64,000 nt of DNA. Origin: Brenneria rubrifaciens. Lineage in GTDB: Bacteria > Pseudomonadota > Gammaproteobacteria > Enterobacterales > Enterobacteriaceae. Shown here piece by piece: positions 13,379-25,977 of this stretch (position 1 is the first letter of the stretch; each line of letters begins with the position of its first letter). The stretch is taken from contig NZ_CP034035.1 of the NCBI RefSeq assembly GCF_005484945.1, forward strand, positions 3,658,001 through 3,722,000, given 5' to 3'. The notes beneath the pieces were generated by a model, which saw only the letters and a program-made list of their open reading frames with translations, did not search any database and was not told the origin of the DNA. The position numbers were made by a program, and so were the translations under genes.

Positions 13379-14080
13379 TTATGACTGCACTTCTACCGGT
13401 TCCCGCTGGCAAACGTTCTCTTCCGCCATCAGCAGCAGTTGAACACCTTCAGGGCCTTCCAGCCATGCGACATTTAGCGTGCCATTGGCGGGCTGATTTC
13501 GCCGATCAATCCATTCACGTGTCGCACTGTCAAAATCGGGGCGGACACGCTTGCCATCACAGGTGATGACCTGCCCATTTTGCCATTTGCCTTGTTGCAG
13601 CAGAACGTTGCCCGCCCGCAGGACACCACTGAGTTCCAATATCCGTTTCGCATCAAACTGATACAACGCAATTTCATCATCGGGGATCTGCTCCCGCCGC
13701 TTCGCCAATTGACGTTGCATAAAACTCACCGTGCCGTCTTGCGCAAAGCGTATATGCATTTCATCTTTCTGCGCGCCCAGATAGGTTTTCTGGATTTCCC
13801 GTATCTTATCCTGCTGGTAGGCATAGCGCGTAATGACGGTATCCTCTCCCTGAAACGAACTGTAGACCGTCATCAGCGAGGTCGTGCTATCTTGAGCGTC
13901 ATCTTTACGCCAGAGACGCACCACGCCGCGATCGGCGATATAACCGCTGGCAAACGTCGAAGGCGGATCAGTCCGACTGCTACAGGCAATGGTGATGGTA
14001 ATTATCACGCCAACCCACAGCGGTCGCAGCAAAAGCAAAAGGGGCGAAATCGCCCCTCTGCTTAAACTCTTGACCTGCAT
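13379..14080 (-). CDS. yjaH: YjaH-like lipoprotein (DUF1481)
   Basis: A 233-residue protein of the DUF1481 family, whose function is unknown. It has a basic N-terminus, a hydrophobic stretch (LLLLLRPLWVGVIITIT) and a lipobox TIAC with Cys near residue 33, so it should be processed by signal peptidase II and anchored as a lipoprotein, probably in the envelope. The signal peptide is longer than usual and the true start may lie slightly downstream. The mature part is mostly polar with beta-rich character and has no catalytic motif I recognise. It begins 4 bases after the hupA stop and is almost certainly co-transcribed with hupA, as in E. coli. Confidence 0.85.
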   Translation of the reverse strand: MQVKSLSRGAISPLLLLLRPLWVGVIITITIACSSRTDPPSTFASGYIADRGVVRLWRKDDAQDSTTSLMTVYSSFQGEDTVITRYAYQQDKIREIQKTYLGAQKDEMHIRFAQDGTVSFMQRQLAKRREQIPDDEIALYQFDAKRILELSGVLRAGNVLLQQGKWQNGQVITCDGKRVRPDFDSATREWIDRRNQPANGTLNVAWLEGPEGVQLLLMAEENVCQREPVEVQS

Positions 14081-14084
14081 GATC

Positions 14085-14357
14085 TTACTTAACAGCGTCT
14101 TTCAGCGCTTTGCCCGCAACAAATGCTGGCACGTTAGCGGCAGCAATTTTGATTTCTTTACCAGTTTGCGGGTTGCGGCCAGTGCGCTCGTTACGATGGT
14201 TGACTTTAAATGTACCAAAACCAACTAATTGTACTGCATCACCTTCTTTCAGAGACTCGGTAACCGCTGCCAGAGTTGATTCTAATGCCACTTTCGCTTG
14301 TGCTTTTGTCAGATCAGCTTTGTCTGCAATTACATCAATCAGTTGAGTCTTATTCAT
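14085..14357 (-). CDS. hupA: DNA-binding protein HU-alpha
   Basis: HU-alpha is a nucleoid protein that binds and bends DNA without strong sequence preference, as a homodimer or with HU-beta. The 90 residues start [20 protein letters not shown] and contain the beta-arm signature [21 protein letters not shown], with the intercalating Pro in the arm (NPQTG). Length and sequence are nearly those of E. coli HupA. The gene has a clear ribosome-binding site (aaggata). A -10-like tattat lies about 60 bases upstream, without a convincing -35. Confidence 0.98.
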   Translation of the reverse strand: MNKTQLIDVIADKADLTKAQAKVALESTLAAVTESLKEGDAVQLVGFGTFKVNHRNERTGRNPQTGKEIKIAAANVPAFVAGKALKDAVK

Positions 14358-14544
14358 AAGTTATCCTTACAGTGTGTTTATCGCTTGCTAAGCATCGAGT
14401 GCGACGGATATGCAATAATAGCACTCTCATGCATACACGCACCGATAGCCACTTTTTTTACGCCCCCCAAATGTAGACCAGACAGGGTGCGGATGTGAAG
14501 CCTCAAGACACGCCATTTCAGGCCTTAAATCACGTTTTATCGCG

Positions 14545-15135
14545 TTATTGGTGCAAATTTATCCCGATATTACTGCTTCCCGCCTCACGCAGATCGGAAC
14601 GCAGACCTTTAATCAATTCGATATCACGTTCTTCGCAGGCAGCCAACAGGCGGAAAATTTCCCACTGAATGTCCCACTCATCTTCAATGGCTGGCAAAAC
14701 GTTCAGTTCTTCATCCGTCATCTCTTTGCCCGCGCGCGTCATTTCAAGCATAGCAACAGTGCGGATTGATGCTTCACTGATTGCGACGGCATGTTCCAAC
14801 GTTTCACCGCTTAAACGAGAATGGATCAGTTCACCCAGCGCAATACAGGCGTCAATTGCCGGATAAACGCCATAAATATCAAAGTCGTCTGACGCCGGAA
14901 TCGCCTCTTCCAGCTTTTCCAATTGATTATCAAAATTGACCTTTGCATCTTTAACCACCAGCGTTTCCCAAACGAGATCGAGAATACGGCGGTAGACCAA
15001 CGCATCACCGAATGCTGTCTGGCGGCAGAACTCGTGGTAATTGGGATACATACGTTCGCAAAGGCATGCCATAAACGTGACATGCTGCCAGCTTCCCAGC
15101 TTTTCCAAACGCAAATGAATGGGATTACGTAACAT
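14545..15135 (-). CDS. yjaG: YjaG, DUF416 family protein
   Basis: A 196-residue soluble protein of the DUF416 (YjaG) family; its biochemical role is unknown. The sequence is very like E. coli YjaG throughout, including SWQHVTFMACLCERMYPNY and GVYPAIDACIALGELIHSRL. I chose the ATG at 15135 (MLRNPIHLRLEKL) because it matches the family N-terminus; in-frame ATG or TTG codons up to 15150 would add up to five residues. It is acidic and predicted mostly alpha-helical. It lies between nfi and hupA as in E. coli, on the same strand, with a 187-base gap before hupA. Confidence 0.93.
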   Translation of the reverse strand: MLRNPIHLRLEKLGSWQHVTFMACLCERMYPNYHEFCRQTAFGDALVYRRILDLVWETLVVKDAKVNFDNQLEKLEEAIPASDDFDIYGVYPAIDACIALGELIHSRLSGETLEHAVAISEASIRTVAMLEMTRAGKEMTDEELNVLPAIEDEWDIQWEIFRLLAACEERDIELIKGLRSDLREAGSSNIGINLHQ

Positions 15136-15190
15136 TTTTATGCTCATCAAAGGCTATGGGCGGCAGTGTACCTGAAATTATCGCCACCCC

Positions 15191-15892
15191 CTATGCCTGA
15201 ATTCCTAAAGTTTCTATAAAAGATTGAAGCCGCTGCCATCGCTGAAACGCCGGACGGTTAGAGGCCACCGCATCAGCCCAGCGCGTCGGCTCAGGTAGGC
15301 GATAACCCCGCGTACAGCGTTTGACCCACAGCAACGCGCTGTCCATACCGACCCGATGTCCCGTGGCCACAAATAGCGGATTACAACGCACCTTGCTGCG
15401 CCATACCCAGCCAATCTGTTCGCCTTTATCCATCAGGGGCCGCTGACTGCCCGCCGCCGCCTGCAACGGGTCAAAATGGCCGCACAGCCGGCTTTTCGCC
15501 ACGCCAATCGTAGGAACATCAACCAGCAACCCGAAATGGCTGGCGACGCCCAAACGACGCGGATGGGAAATCCCGTGCCCATCGACAAAAATCAAATCCG
15601 GTTTCTGTTCCAAACTCCCCCAGGCAGCCAGCAGTCCGGGACACTCGCGAAAAGAGAGAAAACCAGGAATATAGGGCATCGTCGTACTGATACGCGCAAT
15701 TTTATACTCTACCAGTTCAAGAGAAGGATATCGCATAATTGCAATCGCGGCCCGGGTCACCGCCCCTTGTTGCTCGAAACCGACATCCGCGCCCGCAATA
15801 AGCGCAGGCTGCTCAAACGGCAAATCGTCTTGATGAATAATCTCTGAAGCGCGGGCCAACTGCTCGGCCTTCAACCGTTGAGTATCAATCAC
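15191..15892 (-). CDS. nfi: Endonuclease V
   Basis: Endonuclease V cuts DNA at the second bond 3' of deoxyinosine and some other deaminated or mismatched bases, starting repair. The 233 residues hold the metal-binding acids of the family: Asp in AGADVGF (about 36), Glu in SFRECPGL (about 90) and Asp in LIFVDGHG (about 111). The wedge-like PYIPGF motif is also present. The length is slightly above E. coli Nfi (223). It lies 16 bases after hemE and is probably co-transcribed with it. Confidence 0.96.
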   Translation of the reverse strand: MIDTQRLKAEQLARASEIIHQDDLPFEQPALIAGADVGFEQQGAVTRAAIAIMRYPSLELVEYKIARISTTMPYIPGFLSFRECPGLLAAWGSLEQKPDLIFVDGHGISHPRRLGVASHFGLLVDVPTIGVAKSRLCGHFDPLQAAAGSQRPLMDKGEQIGWVWRSKVRCNPLFVATGHRVGMDSALLWVKRCTRGYRLPEPTRWADAVASNRPAFQRWQRLQSFIETLGIQA

Positions 15893-15908
15893 CGGATCTC
15901 CTGCTTAT

Positions 15909-16973
15909 TTACTGATGATAGGCGCGAGACAAGGCGTGTACCGCGTCAACGAAAACGCCGGCATGTTCTGGCGGTACATCCTGATGAATACCGTGTCCCA
16001 GATTGAATACATGTCCGCTGCCCTGACCAAACTCCGCCAGAATTGACGCCACTTCCTGTTCGATTCTAGCAGGCGGAGCATACAACATGGACGGGTCCAT
16101 ATTGCCTTGTAGCGCGACCTTATCGCCCACCCGACGCCGGGCATCGGCAATTTCGCTTGTCCAGTCCAACCCGATAGCCTCACAGCCGGTTGCCGCTATC
16201 GCCTCCAGCCACTGCCCGCCGCCTTTGGTGAACAGCGTGACAGGCACACGACGGCCTTCGTTTTCACGCTGTAGTCCATCGACGATCTTGTGCATGTATT
16301 GCAGGGAAAATTCCTGATAATCGCGACCGCTCAGTACACCGCCCCAGGTATCAAAAACCATCAGGGCCTGGGCGCCCGCCCGGATTTGAGCGTTCAGATA
16401 AAGAATGACGCTGTCAGCCAGCTTATCCAGCAATAAATGCAGCGTTCGCGGCTCCGCAAACATCATTTTTTTTATGATGGTAAAAGCTTTGCTGCTACCG
16501 CCTTCAACCATGTAGGTTGCCAGCGTCCAGGGGCTGCCGGAAAAACCAATCAACGGCACCGCTCCGGCAAGGCGGCTGCGAATGGTGCGTACCGCATTCA
16601 TCACATAGCCCAACTCTTGTTCGGGATCGGGAACGGGCAAGTTGACGATATCGGCGTGGCGGGTGACCGGAAATTGAAAACGAGGGCCTTCTCCCGCTTC
16701 AAAATAGAGCCCAAGTCCCATGGCATCAGGGATGGTTAGAATGTCCGAAAACAGAATAGCCGCATCAAGGGGATAACGCCGCAGGGGTTGTAATGTGACT
16801 TCGCAAGCCAGCTCCGCGTTTTTACATAGCGTCATGAAATCGCCAGCCTGCATGCGGGTGGCTTTGTACTCTGGCAGATATCGCCCCGCCTGACGCATCA
16901 TCCAGACTGGCGTTACGTCGACAGGCTGGCGCAGCAACGCCCGCAAATAGCGATCATTTTTCAGATCAGTCAT
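15909..16973 (-). CDS. hemE: Uroporphyrinogen decarboxylase
   Basis: HemE removes four carboxyl groups from uroporphyrinogen III to give coproporphyrinogen III in haem synthesis, without a cofactor. The 354 residues match the E. coli length. The N-terminal signature [17 protein letters not shown] (about 24-40) carries the catalytic Arg pair, and [12 protein letters not shown] holds the essential Asp near residue 54. The second family signature [16 protein letters not shown] is near 145. The protein is a cytosolic TIM-barrel dimer. It follows nudC after 43 bases and precedes nfi. Confidence 0.98.
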   Translation of the reverse strand: MTDLKNDRYLRALLRQPVDVTPVWMMRQAGRYLPEYKATRMQAGDFMTLCKNAELACEVTLQPLRRYPLDAAILFSDILTIPDAMGLGLYFEAGEGPRFQFPVTRHADIVNLPVPDPEQELGYVMNAVRTIRSRLAGAVPLIGFSGSPWTLATYMVEGGSSKAFTIIKKMMFAEPRTLHLLLDKLADSVILYLNAQIRAGAQALMVFDTWGGVLSGRDYQEFSLQYMHKIVDGLQRENEGRRVPVTLFTKGGGQWLEAIAATGCEAIGLDWTSEIADARRRVGDKVALQGNMDPSMLYAPPARIEQEVASILAEFGQGSGHVFNLGHGIHQDVPPEHAGVFVDAVHALSRAYHQ

Positions 16974-17016
16974 GTCATTTTCCTTTCGGCACTATGATGC
17001 TTATTGTAGTTACTGA

Positions 17017-17823
17017 TTATCCGAGTGAGGGGGTTACATATTCGCCGCCGTTCTCACGCCAGGCGCGGCACAACACGACCGTATCCTCAATAAGACGGCG
17101 GGCCACCGTTCCAGGCGGAGGTAAAATCGGTAGCCGATCATACCGGAACCAGGCGGCGTCACGTAGCTCTTTCGGGTCGTGCCTGATATCGCCCCCCGCA
17201 TAATCTGCCATGAACGCCATCATCAGGGAGTGGGGGAAAGGCCAGGGTTGAGAACTGATATAGCGTAAATTCTTAATCTGAATCTGACTCTCTTCCATTA
17301 CCTCACGCGCCACCGTCTGCTCCAACGTTTCGCCAACTTCGACAAAACCAGCCAGTACCGTGTACATATTGCCCCGATGACGATGGTGTTGTGCCAGCAG
17401 AATCGCGTCACCGCGACGGATCGCCACAATGATACAGGGCGCAATCTGCGGATAATAACGTTCCTTGCAGCGTTGACAGAGGCACGCCAGCTCGGTTTTA
17501 CTCGGGACCATTTCATGGCCGCAGTAACCGCAAAAGCGATGGGAGCGATAAAACTCGGCCAGTTGAACGCCGCGTCCCGCCAGTTGGAATACCCCCGCCT
17601 CCTGATCGATAAGGTGGCGGACGGAAGCCATATCCTTATCTTGGCTCTGGCAGATCAACCATACGGGCAGATCCTGCCATTCACCGATTTTGCGCCCGGT
17701 CGCGCCCTGTAATGACCAGAACGACGCCGTTCCCTGCGGTAACTCCCCTTCGGGAAGCCAGATCTGACCCGCGTCACTGACGACCCACCAGCCAATCTCA
17801 TCACCTTTCAACGTCTGTTCCAT
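17017..17823 (-). CDS. nudC: NADH pyrophosphatase / NAD-cap hydrolase
   Basis: NudC hydrolyses NADH and also removes NAD caps from RNA 5' ends. The 268 residues have a four-Cys zinc site (FCGYCGHEM and [12 protein letters not shown], about 98-125) and a complete Nudix box [20 protein letters not shown] near residues 160-180, with the catalytic Glu residues. The downstream [14 protein letters not shown] segment is the SQPWPFPxS motif that gives NADH specificity. It is divergent from rsd and upstream of hemE, as in E. coli. Confidence 0.97.
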   Translation of the reverse strand: MEQTLKGDEIGWWVVSDAGQIWLPEGELPQGTASFWSLQGATGRKIGEWQDLPVWLICQSQDKDMASVRHLIDQEAGVFQLAGRGVQLAEFYRSHRFCGYCGHEMVPSKTELACLCQRCKERYYPQIAPCIIVAIRRGDAILLAQHHRHRGNMYTVLAGFVEVGETLEQTVAREVMEESQIQIKNLRYISSQPWPFPHSLMMAFMADYAGGDIRHDPKELRDAAWFRYDRLPILPPPGTVARRLIEDTVVLCRAWRENGGEYVTPSLG

Positions 17824-17929
17824 ATTTTTATTGCTCCACTCTCACTTCACTGGCATTTTACATCTGAGTGATGACATAAGATTTATAACCAGCATTTCAG
17901 TTATTCCTTATCGTTCACGGAGTCCAACC

Positions 17930-18391
17930 ATGCTAAACCAGTTACAAAGCCTGACTGAATACGTTGGTGGCAATAATGCGTTAATCGACCAGTGGCTACA
18001 AGCGCGCAAACAGCTTCTGATCGCTTACTATCATCTGGTTGGCATCAAACCCAACAAAGACGCACTCTCGCGTCTGGACGAAGAGGCGCTGGACAACTTT
18101 TGTCATAATCTGGTGGATTATCTCTCGGCCGGTCATTTTCACGTCTATGAAAAAATACTGCATGAAGCGGCAACCCTGAGTGAACAGAAACTTGCCCGCT
18201 CGGCGCAGCTTGAGCTCGCGTTGCAAAACAATACACAACAAATAATGGAATTTCACGACCGCTATTTGGCGACCCTGATCGATCAAGATAACTGCCTTGA
18301 ATTTCAGCAAGCGCTCTCCAGCGTTGGTGAAGCTCTGGCCGAACGTTTTACACAGGAAGACGCCATGATCCGGCTGATTTTCGATGCTTAA
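17930..18391 (+). CDS. rsd: Rsd, regulator of sigma-70 activity
   Basis: Rsd binds the housekeeping sigma factor RpoD in stationary phase and favours use of other sigma factors. In E. coli it also interacts with HPr and stimulates SpoT. The ATG at 17930 gives MLNQLQSLTEYVGGNNALID, aligned with the E. coli N-terminus, and 153 residues; an ATG at 17831 would add 33 residues unlike the family. A ribosome-binding site cggag lies 7 bases upstream. The helical AlgQ/Rsd features DNFCHNLVDYLSAGHFHVYE and LEFQQALSSVGEALAERF are clear. The C-terminus is a few residues shorter than in E. coli. Confidence 0.95.
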   Translation: MLNQLQSLTEYVGGNNALIDQWLQARKQLLIAYYHLVGIKPNKDALSRLDEEALDNFCHNLVDYLSAGHFHVYEKILHEAATLSEQKLARSAQLELALQNNTQQIMEFHDRYLATLIDQDNCLEFQQALSSVGEALAERFTQEDAMIRLIFDA

Positions 18392-18458
18392 TGCGGTCTT
18401 GACCGACGATAACGTTATACGCCAATTTATTAATTCTCGCTGATACGCCCGACTCTTT

Positions 18459-18487
18459 TTGACATGCGTGTTTCATCATCATAAAGT
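18459..18487 (+). promoter_or_regulatory. Promoter of the thiCEFSGH operon
   Basis: TTGACA (18459-18464), a 17-bp spacer and TAAAGT (18482-18487). It lies about 35 bases before the TPP riboswitch, so its transcript would contain the full aptamer. A perfect 8-bp hairpin (18499-18519) sits between promoter and aptamer. Confidence 0.7.
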
Positions 18488-18521
18488 GTCAGGGTTTAAA
18501 GCCCGTTTAACAACGGGCTAA

Positions 18522-18650
18522 TCTTGTCGGAGTGCCTAGGACGCTTTGGTTTCTTCCATTCGGGAAGTGCTTCAAGCGAACAGGCTGAGACCGTTAATTC
18601 GGGATCCGCGGAACCTGATCGGGTTAATACCTGCGAAGGGAACAAGAGTA
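18522..18650 (+). promoter_or_regulatory. TPP (THI-box) riboswitch
   Basis: Conserved THI elements appear in order: cggagtgcc near 18529, ggctgagacc near 18583, gaacctgatc at 18611-18620, and ggttaatacctgcgaagggaac to 18642. The closing P1 helix is tcttgt (18522-18527) with acaaga (18642-18647). It lies 120 bases before thiC with no obvious intrinsic terminator between. As for E. coli thiC, TPP binding probably blocks translation of thiC and exposes the message to termination or decay. Confidence 0.93.
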
Positions 18651-18707
18651 ATTCGTCTCATTGAGCCATAGACATTGCGTTTGAACACGCCCGTCTAGAC
18701 AACTTGA

Positions 18708-21371
<2,664 letters not shown>

Positions 21372-21379
<8 letters not shown>

Positions 21380-22151
21380 TAATCACCAAGCCGAACAGGA
21401 TAGCCTGAGCGATCGGGAGTTTCTGCGCTACAGCCGTCAACTGCTGTTGGAAGATGTCGGTCCCGAAGGGCAGAAAAAGCTCAAATCCGCTTGCGTATTG
21501 CTGGTCGGACTGGGCGGTTTAGGCGCCCCGGCATCAATGTATCTGGCCGCCGCGGGCGTGGGTAGGCTATTGCTGGCGGACAATGACACTTTGCATATCA
21601 GTAACCTGCAAAGGCAGATCCTCTATCGCACCCGCGATACCGATAAGCCCAAAGCGGTTCTGGCACAACAGCAATTGCAGGCATTGAATCCTCAACCGGA
21701 GTACATCGCGCTGATGGAAAGGCTGGCTGATGGCGCGCTGCGTCATGCGGTCGACAAAGCCGATCTCGTTCTGGATTGCAGCGACAATATGGAAACCCGT
21801 CACGCAATTAACGCCGCCTGTGTCGACGCGGGCAAACCGCTCATCAGCGGCAGCGCCGTCGGCTTCAGCGGACAGCTACTGGTGCTGACGCCGCCCTATC
21901 AACACGGTTGCTATGCCTGCCTGTATCCTGATGCCGCCGAACCACAGCGCAACTGTCGTACCGCTGGCGTACTCGGCCCGGTCGTTGGCGTCATTGGCGC
22001 GCTTCAAGCGCTGGAAGCCATCAAACTCCTGGCAGGGCTGCCATCGGCCCTGGACGGTAAACTGCGGCTGTTTGACGGCAAACAGCAAAGCTGGAACACG
22101 CTCCAACTGACGCGCGCCGACCACTGTGCGATATGCGGAGCCGCGACATGA
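21372..22151 (+). CDS. thiF: ThiS adenylyltransferase ThiF
   Basis: ThiF is E1-like: it adenylates the C-terminal Gly of ThiS so that sulfur can be added. The ATG at 21372 overlaps thiE by 8 bases and gives 259 residues ([12 protein letters not shown]...), close to E. coli (251); a longer frame from 21108 runs inside thiE and is not used. The Rossmann ATP site [20 protein letters not shown] (about 36-55), the [12 protein letters not shown] block and [13 protein letters not shown] are typical. Zinc-binding Cys pairs appear in CYACLYPD and CAICGA. The stop overlaps the thiS start by 4 bases. Confidence 0.95.
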
Positions 22152-22348
22152 AAATCACGCTCAACGACGAGACGATCGAGTTCGCTGAAGCTGTCACCAT
22201 CGATTCCCTGCTGACAAAACTTAACCGTCAGCAACCCGGTACGGCTCTCGCGATCAACCAAACCATTATCCCGCGCAGCGCCTGGTCTCAGCATCAGGTA
22301 CAGGACGGTGATAATATTTTGCTTTTTCAGGCAATCGCGGGAGGATGA
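22148..22348 (+). CDS. thiS: Sulfur carrier protein ThiS
   Basis: ThiS is a 66-residue ubiquitin-fold sulfur carrier. Its C-terminal Gly-Gly (QAIAGG) is adenylated by ThiF and turned into a thiocarboxylate that ThiG uses to build the thiazole. The ATG at 22148 ([12 protein letters not shown]) is preferred to one at 22133 because it matches the family and overlaps the thiF stop as ATGA. The stop lies one base before thiG, fitting tight stoichiometric coupling. Confidence 0.95.
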   Translation: MKITLNDETIEFAEAVTIDSLLTKLNRQQPGTALAINQTIIPRSAWSQHQVQDGDNILLFQAIAGG

Positions 22349-22349
22349 C

Positions 22350-23132
22350 ATGCTGCACATTGCCGACACGACCTTTACATCCCGACTGCTCACCGGCACC
22401 GGAAAATTTGCCGCCCCTGACATCATGCTGGCCGCATTACAGGCATCAGGTTCACAACTGGTGACCATGGCCATGAAGCGCGTTGATTTGAAAAGCGGCA
22501 ACGACGGCATTCTCGCGCCGTTACGACAACTCGGCATCAAGCTGTTGCCGAATACCTCAGGGGCAAAAACGGCCGACGAGGCTATCTTCGCCGCGCGTCT
22601 GGCGCGTGAAGCGTTGGGGACCCATTGGGTGAAGCTCGAAATCCATCCGGATATGAAGTACCTGCTCCCCGACCCGGTTGAAACCCTCAAAGCCGCCGAG
22701 CGCTTAGTCAAAGAGGGGTTTGTTGTGTTGCCCTACTGCGGCGCCGACCCGGTGCTTTGTAAACGGCTGGAGGAAGCGGGATGCGCCGCCGTGATGCCGC
22801 TGGGCGCGCCAATCGGCTCCAACCAGGGACTACAGACCCGTGATTTTCTCCGCATTATCATCGAACAGGCGCGTGTGCCGGTTGTGGTTGATGCGGGCAT
22901 CGGCGCCCCCAGTCACGCCACTGAAGCGCTGGAAATGGGCGCGGATGCGGTATTGGTCAATACCGCCATCGCGGTGGCGCGCGATCCGGTCAGCATGGCA
23001 AAGGCGTTCAAAATAGCGGTGCAAGCCGGTGAACTGGCTAATCAGGCCGGGCTGGGTAGTAAACAGTTTACCGCCAGCGCCACCAGCCCGTTAACCGGAT
23101 TTCTGTGCCAGCAACCAGAAGAGGTGAAATAA
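22350..23132 (+). CDS. thiG: Thiazole synthase ThiG
   Basis: ThiG condenses deoxyxylulose phosphate, dehydroglycine and ThiS thiocarboxylate into the thiazole phosphate. The start at 22350 ([20 protein letters not shown]) follows a good ggagg; upstream in-frame codons overlap thiS and are not family-like. The protein has 260 residues and a TIM-barrel fold. [10 protein letters not shown] probably contains the Schiff-base Lys, and [20 protein letters not shown] the phosphate-binding loop. It acts in a complex with ThiH. Confidence 0.96.
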   Translation: MLHIADTTFTSRLLTGTGKFAAPDIMLAALQASGSQLVTMAMKRVDLKSGNDGILAPLRQLGIKLLPNTSGAKTADEAIFAARLAREALGTHWVKLEIHPDMKYLLPDPVETLKAAERLVKEGFVVLPYCGADPVLCKRLEEAGCAAVMPLGAPIGSNQGLQTRDFLRIIIEQARVPVVVDAGIGAPSHATEALEMGADAVLVNTAIAVARDPVSMAKAFKIAVQAGELANQAGLGSKQFTASATSPLTGFLCQQPEEVK

Positions 23133-24262
23133 TGAACGGTGATTTTCAACACATCTGGGAACAGCTCGACTGGGACGATCTCACGCTGCGTATCAACAGC
23201 AAAACCTCACGCGAGGTTGAGCGCGCGCTAAGTGCGCAACGGCTGACGCGCGAAGATTTCATGGCGCTGCTCTCTCCCGCCGCCGGTCGTTATCTGGAAC
23301 CGCTGGCGCAACGCGCGCAGCAGTTAACCCGTCAACGCTTCGGTAACACGGTCAGCTTTTATGTACCGCTTTACCTTTCCAACCTGTGTTCAAACGACTG
23401 TACTTACTGCGGTTTCTCAATGAGTAACCGCATCAAGCGAAAAACGCTGGATGAGGCGGAGATCCTGCGTGAGTGCGCAGCCATCAAGGAAATGGGGTTC
23501 GATCATCTGTTGCTGGTCACCGGGGAACACCAGCGCAAAGTCGGAATGGATTATTTTCGCCGCGTCTTCCCGCTTATCCGCCCGCACTTCAGCTCACTGA
23601 TGATTGAAGTGCAGCCGCTGTCTCAGGAATCGTATGCCGAGCTGAAAACGCTGGGGCTGGATGGCGTCATGGTCTATCAGGAAACCTATCACCCGGCGAC
23701 CTACCAGTTGCATCACCTGAAAGGACAAAAACAGGATTTTCACTGGCGACTGGCCACGCCCGATCGTCTCGGGCGGGCGGGGATCGACAAGATCGGGCTG
23801 GGCGCGCTGATTGGCCTCTCCAATAGCTGGCGAACGGACTGCTATATGGTGGCGGAGCACCTGTTGCACTTGCAGCAAACATACTGGCAGAGCCGCTATT
23901 CCATTTCGTTCCCGCGATTACGTCCCTGTGCCGGGGGTATCGAGCCCTCATCGCTGATGGATGAAGCACAGCTTATGCAGGTTATTTGTGCCTTCAGACT
24001 GCTGTCGCCGGATATCGAACTGTCTCTTTCTACCCGTGAATCGCCCTTTTTTCGCGATCACGCTATCCCTATCGCGATCAACAACGTCAGCGCGTTCTCG
24101 AAAACTCAACCTGGCGGCTACGCGGACGATCATTCCGAACTGGAACAATTCTCACCGCATGATAGCCGCCGCCCGGAAGAGGTTGCGCAGGCGATTATCC
24201 GGGCAGGATTACAGCCTGTCTGGAAAGATTGGGATGGTTATTTGGGAAGGAGAACGCATTAA
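23132..24262 (+). CDS. thiH: Dehydroglycine synthase ThiH
   Basis: ThiH is a radical-SAM tyrosine lyase that makes dehydroglycine (with p-cresol as by-product) for ThiG. The ATG at 23132 overlaps the thiG stop by one base and gives 376 residues, as in E. coli (377). The cluster motif CSNDCTYCGF (CX3CX2C, about residues 85-94) is intact. LLVTGEHQRKVGMDYFRRVF and the C-terminal SFPRLRPCAGG region are typical. It is the last gene of the operon. Use of ThiH rather than ThiO fits an enterobacterium able to grow without oxygen. Confidence 0.97.
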   Translation: MNGDFQHIWEQLDWDDLTLRINSKTSREVERALSAQRLTREDFMALLSPAAGRYLEPLAQRAQQLTRQRFGNTVSFYVPLYLSNLCSNDCTYCGFSMSNRIKRKTLDEAEILRECAAIKEMGFDHLLLVTGEHQRKVGMDYFRRVFPLIRPHFSSLMIEVQPLSQESYAELKTLGLDGVMVYQETYHPATYQLHHLKGQKQDFHWRLATPDRLGRAGIDKIGLGALIGLSNSWRTDCYMVAEHLLHLQQTYWQSRYSISFPRLRPCAGGIEPSSLMDEAQLMQVICAFRLLSPDIELSLSTRESPFFRDHAIPIAINNVSAFSKTQPGGYADDHSELEQFSPHDSRRPEEVAQAIIRAGLQPVWKDWDGYLGRRTH

Positions 24263-24501
24263 AGCGTGAAAACGTAGTAAGGGAGATGTCTTTCGGGATT
24301 ACGCCTCGCAGTATGAAGCATTGCTCATCGTCAACTGGCGCGGCGGAGCATACCTTATCTTTCGTTGGCAACATCCCGTCATTACTCAGGATTCGCCAGC
24401 CAGAGGCGTTTGCCACTCATCGTCTCTGCCTATCACGCTAGCCGATACAGGTTTTATCCTTACCTGTATCGGCCCTTCCCTATCTGAAACGGGCCAGGGA
24501 T
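24263..24501. other. Intergenic region between thiH and the yjiR-like gene
   Basis: No gene is convincing here. On the minus strand MSGKRLWLANPE followed by a stop, and then a further 40-codon frame, look like fragments of a lost gene but match nothing I recognise. Confidence 0.4.
24441..24473. terminator. Hairpin between converging thiH and yjiR-like genes
   Basis: A perfect 11-bp stem (gccgatacagg with cctgtatcggc) and an 11-nt T-rich loop. Neither side has a strong T run, so it may act as a bidirectional, weak or Rho-assisted terminator or as a mRNA 3'-end stabiliser. Confidence 0.5.
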
Positions 24502-25977
24502 TCAGGGTATGGGGTTTCGCCCCGGCTCAACCGGACTTTCCGCACGGCACTTGCCGTCATCACGTTCAGCAAGCATTTTCGCCACGGTTTCGCCTACAAT
24601 ACGTAGCCCCTGCGACGTTTCCTGCGTGAACGGCAGGCTGTAATTGAGCCGCATACAGTTACGATATTTACCGGAAGCGGAAAACAGCGATCCCGCTGCA
24701 ATTTGAATTCCTGCCTTCCTCACATCACGGTTAAGACGCAAAGAATCAAACTGTTCCGGCAGTTCAATCCACATCAGAAATCCCCCTTGCGGACGGCTCA
24801 CGCAAATCTCACAGGGAAAATACTCCCGCACTTGACAGGTAAACACATCCAGATTCGCTTTATACTGCATGCGCATTCGCCGCAGATGGGGCTGATACCA
24901 TCCCTGGCCGATAAACTCGGCCACCGTCAGTTGAGTATGGGTAACGGTATAACCAGTGCAGACGTACTTCATGTGCAACACCCGTTCAAGATAACGTCCC
25001 GGCGCTATCCAGCCAACCCGCAGACCCGGCGCAATCGTTTTAGAAAAAGAGCTGCACAACAGCACCCGACCATCATCATCGAATGACTTGACGGTACGAG
25101 GACGCGGATAGTCGTAGGCCAGTTCGCCATAGGCATCATCTTCAATAATCGCCACATCAAACTGCTGCGCCAGCGTGATCAACGCCTGTTTATACGCATC
25201 GGACATGCAAAACCCCAACGGATTATTGCAAGTCGGCACCAGCAGCACCGCCTTGATCGGCCACTGCTCCAGCGCCAGCTTAAGCGCGTCCAAACTCATC
25301 CCCTCTATCGCGCAGGTTGGGATCTCTATCACCTTAATCCCCAAACCACGCAGCAGTTGTAACGTACCGGGAAACGTCGGCGATTCCACGGCAACGATAT
25401 CACCCGATTCGCAAATCGCCCGCACCGCGACAAACAGCGCTTCCTGACAGCCCGTCGTAATAACGATATCGTCCCTGGTCAGTTGGCAGCCGCTATCCAA
25501 CGCCAGACGCGCAACCTGTTCGCGTAGCTCACGGACCCCATACATATTGCCGTAGTTCAGTACACGCTCATCCTGACGCTGACAAAAGCGGCTCATGAAT
25601 TTCCACAGGGGCTTGATCGATGACTGACTGACATCCGGCGTGCCGCTGCCAAAGTTGAACGCACTGTTATCGAGACAGGCATTAAACAGTTCCAGCACCG
25701 ACTCCCACTGAGTAATCTCAACGGGACGCTGAGCCGGACGAGTCAAAGCCGGGATCGGCGGCGTGGCTTTGCGCGGCGCAACGAAATAGCCCGAGCGGGG
25801 CTGCGGTATAATAAGCTGGCGTGTTTCCAGCAGATGATAAGCCTGTTGTACCGTGCTGATACTCACGCCATGCTCCGAACTTAACGCACGCACGGACGGC
25901 AAACGCTCACCGCTTCGGTATAAACCCTGTTCGATTCGCTGCCCCAGCAGCGCGGCAAGATGTTGATAACGTGTCAT
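24502..25977 (-). CDS. yjiR: MocR-family regulator (GntR HTH fused to aminotransferase), YjiR-like
   Basis: The start at 25977 gives MTRYQHLAALLGQRIEQGLY, which matches E. coli YjiR, and has a ggggaa about 9 bases upstream; longer in-frame starts up to 26040 add a hydrophobic, unfamily-like extension. The product is 491 residues. Residues 1-75 are a winged helix of the GntR type (GERLPSVRALSSEHGVSIST). From about 95 to 470 there is a fold-type I aminotransferase domain with CSSFSKTIAPGLRVGW, whose Lys should bind PLP. MocR proteins usually use PLP or an amino compound as effector and often control a divergent neighbour; here that is the YjiS-like gene. In E. coli yjiR and yjiS are also neighbours, far from this locus. 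The C-terminal tail is longer than in E. coli. Confidence 0.9.
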   Translation of the reverse strand: MTRYQHLAALLGQRIEQGLYRSGERLPSVRALSSEHGVSISTVQQAYHLLETRQLIIPQPRSGYFVAPRKATPPIPALTRPAQRPVEITQWESVLELFNACLDNSAFNFGSGTPDVSQSSIKPLWKFMSRFCQRQDERVLNYGNMYGVRELREQVARLALDSGCQLTRDDIVITTGCQEALFVAVRAICESGDIVAVESPTFPGTLQLLRGLGIKVIEIPTCAIEGMSLDALKLALEQWPIKAVLLVPTCNNPLGFCMSDAYKQALITLAQQFDVAIIEDDAYGELAYDYPRPRTVKSFDDDGRVLLCSSFSKTIAPGLRVGWIAPGRYLERVLHMKYVCTGYTVTHTQLTVAEFIGQGWYQPHLRRMRMQYKANLDVFTCQVREYFPCEICVSRPQGGFLMWIELPEQFDSLRLNRDVRKAGIQIAAGSLFSASGKYRNCMRLNYSLPFTQETSQGLRIVGETVAKMLAERDDGKCRAESPVEPGRNPIP

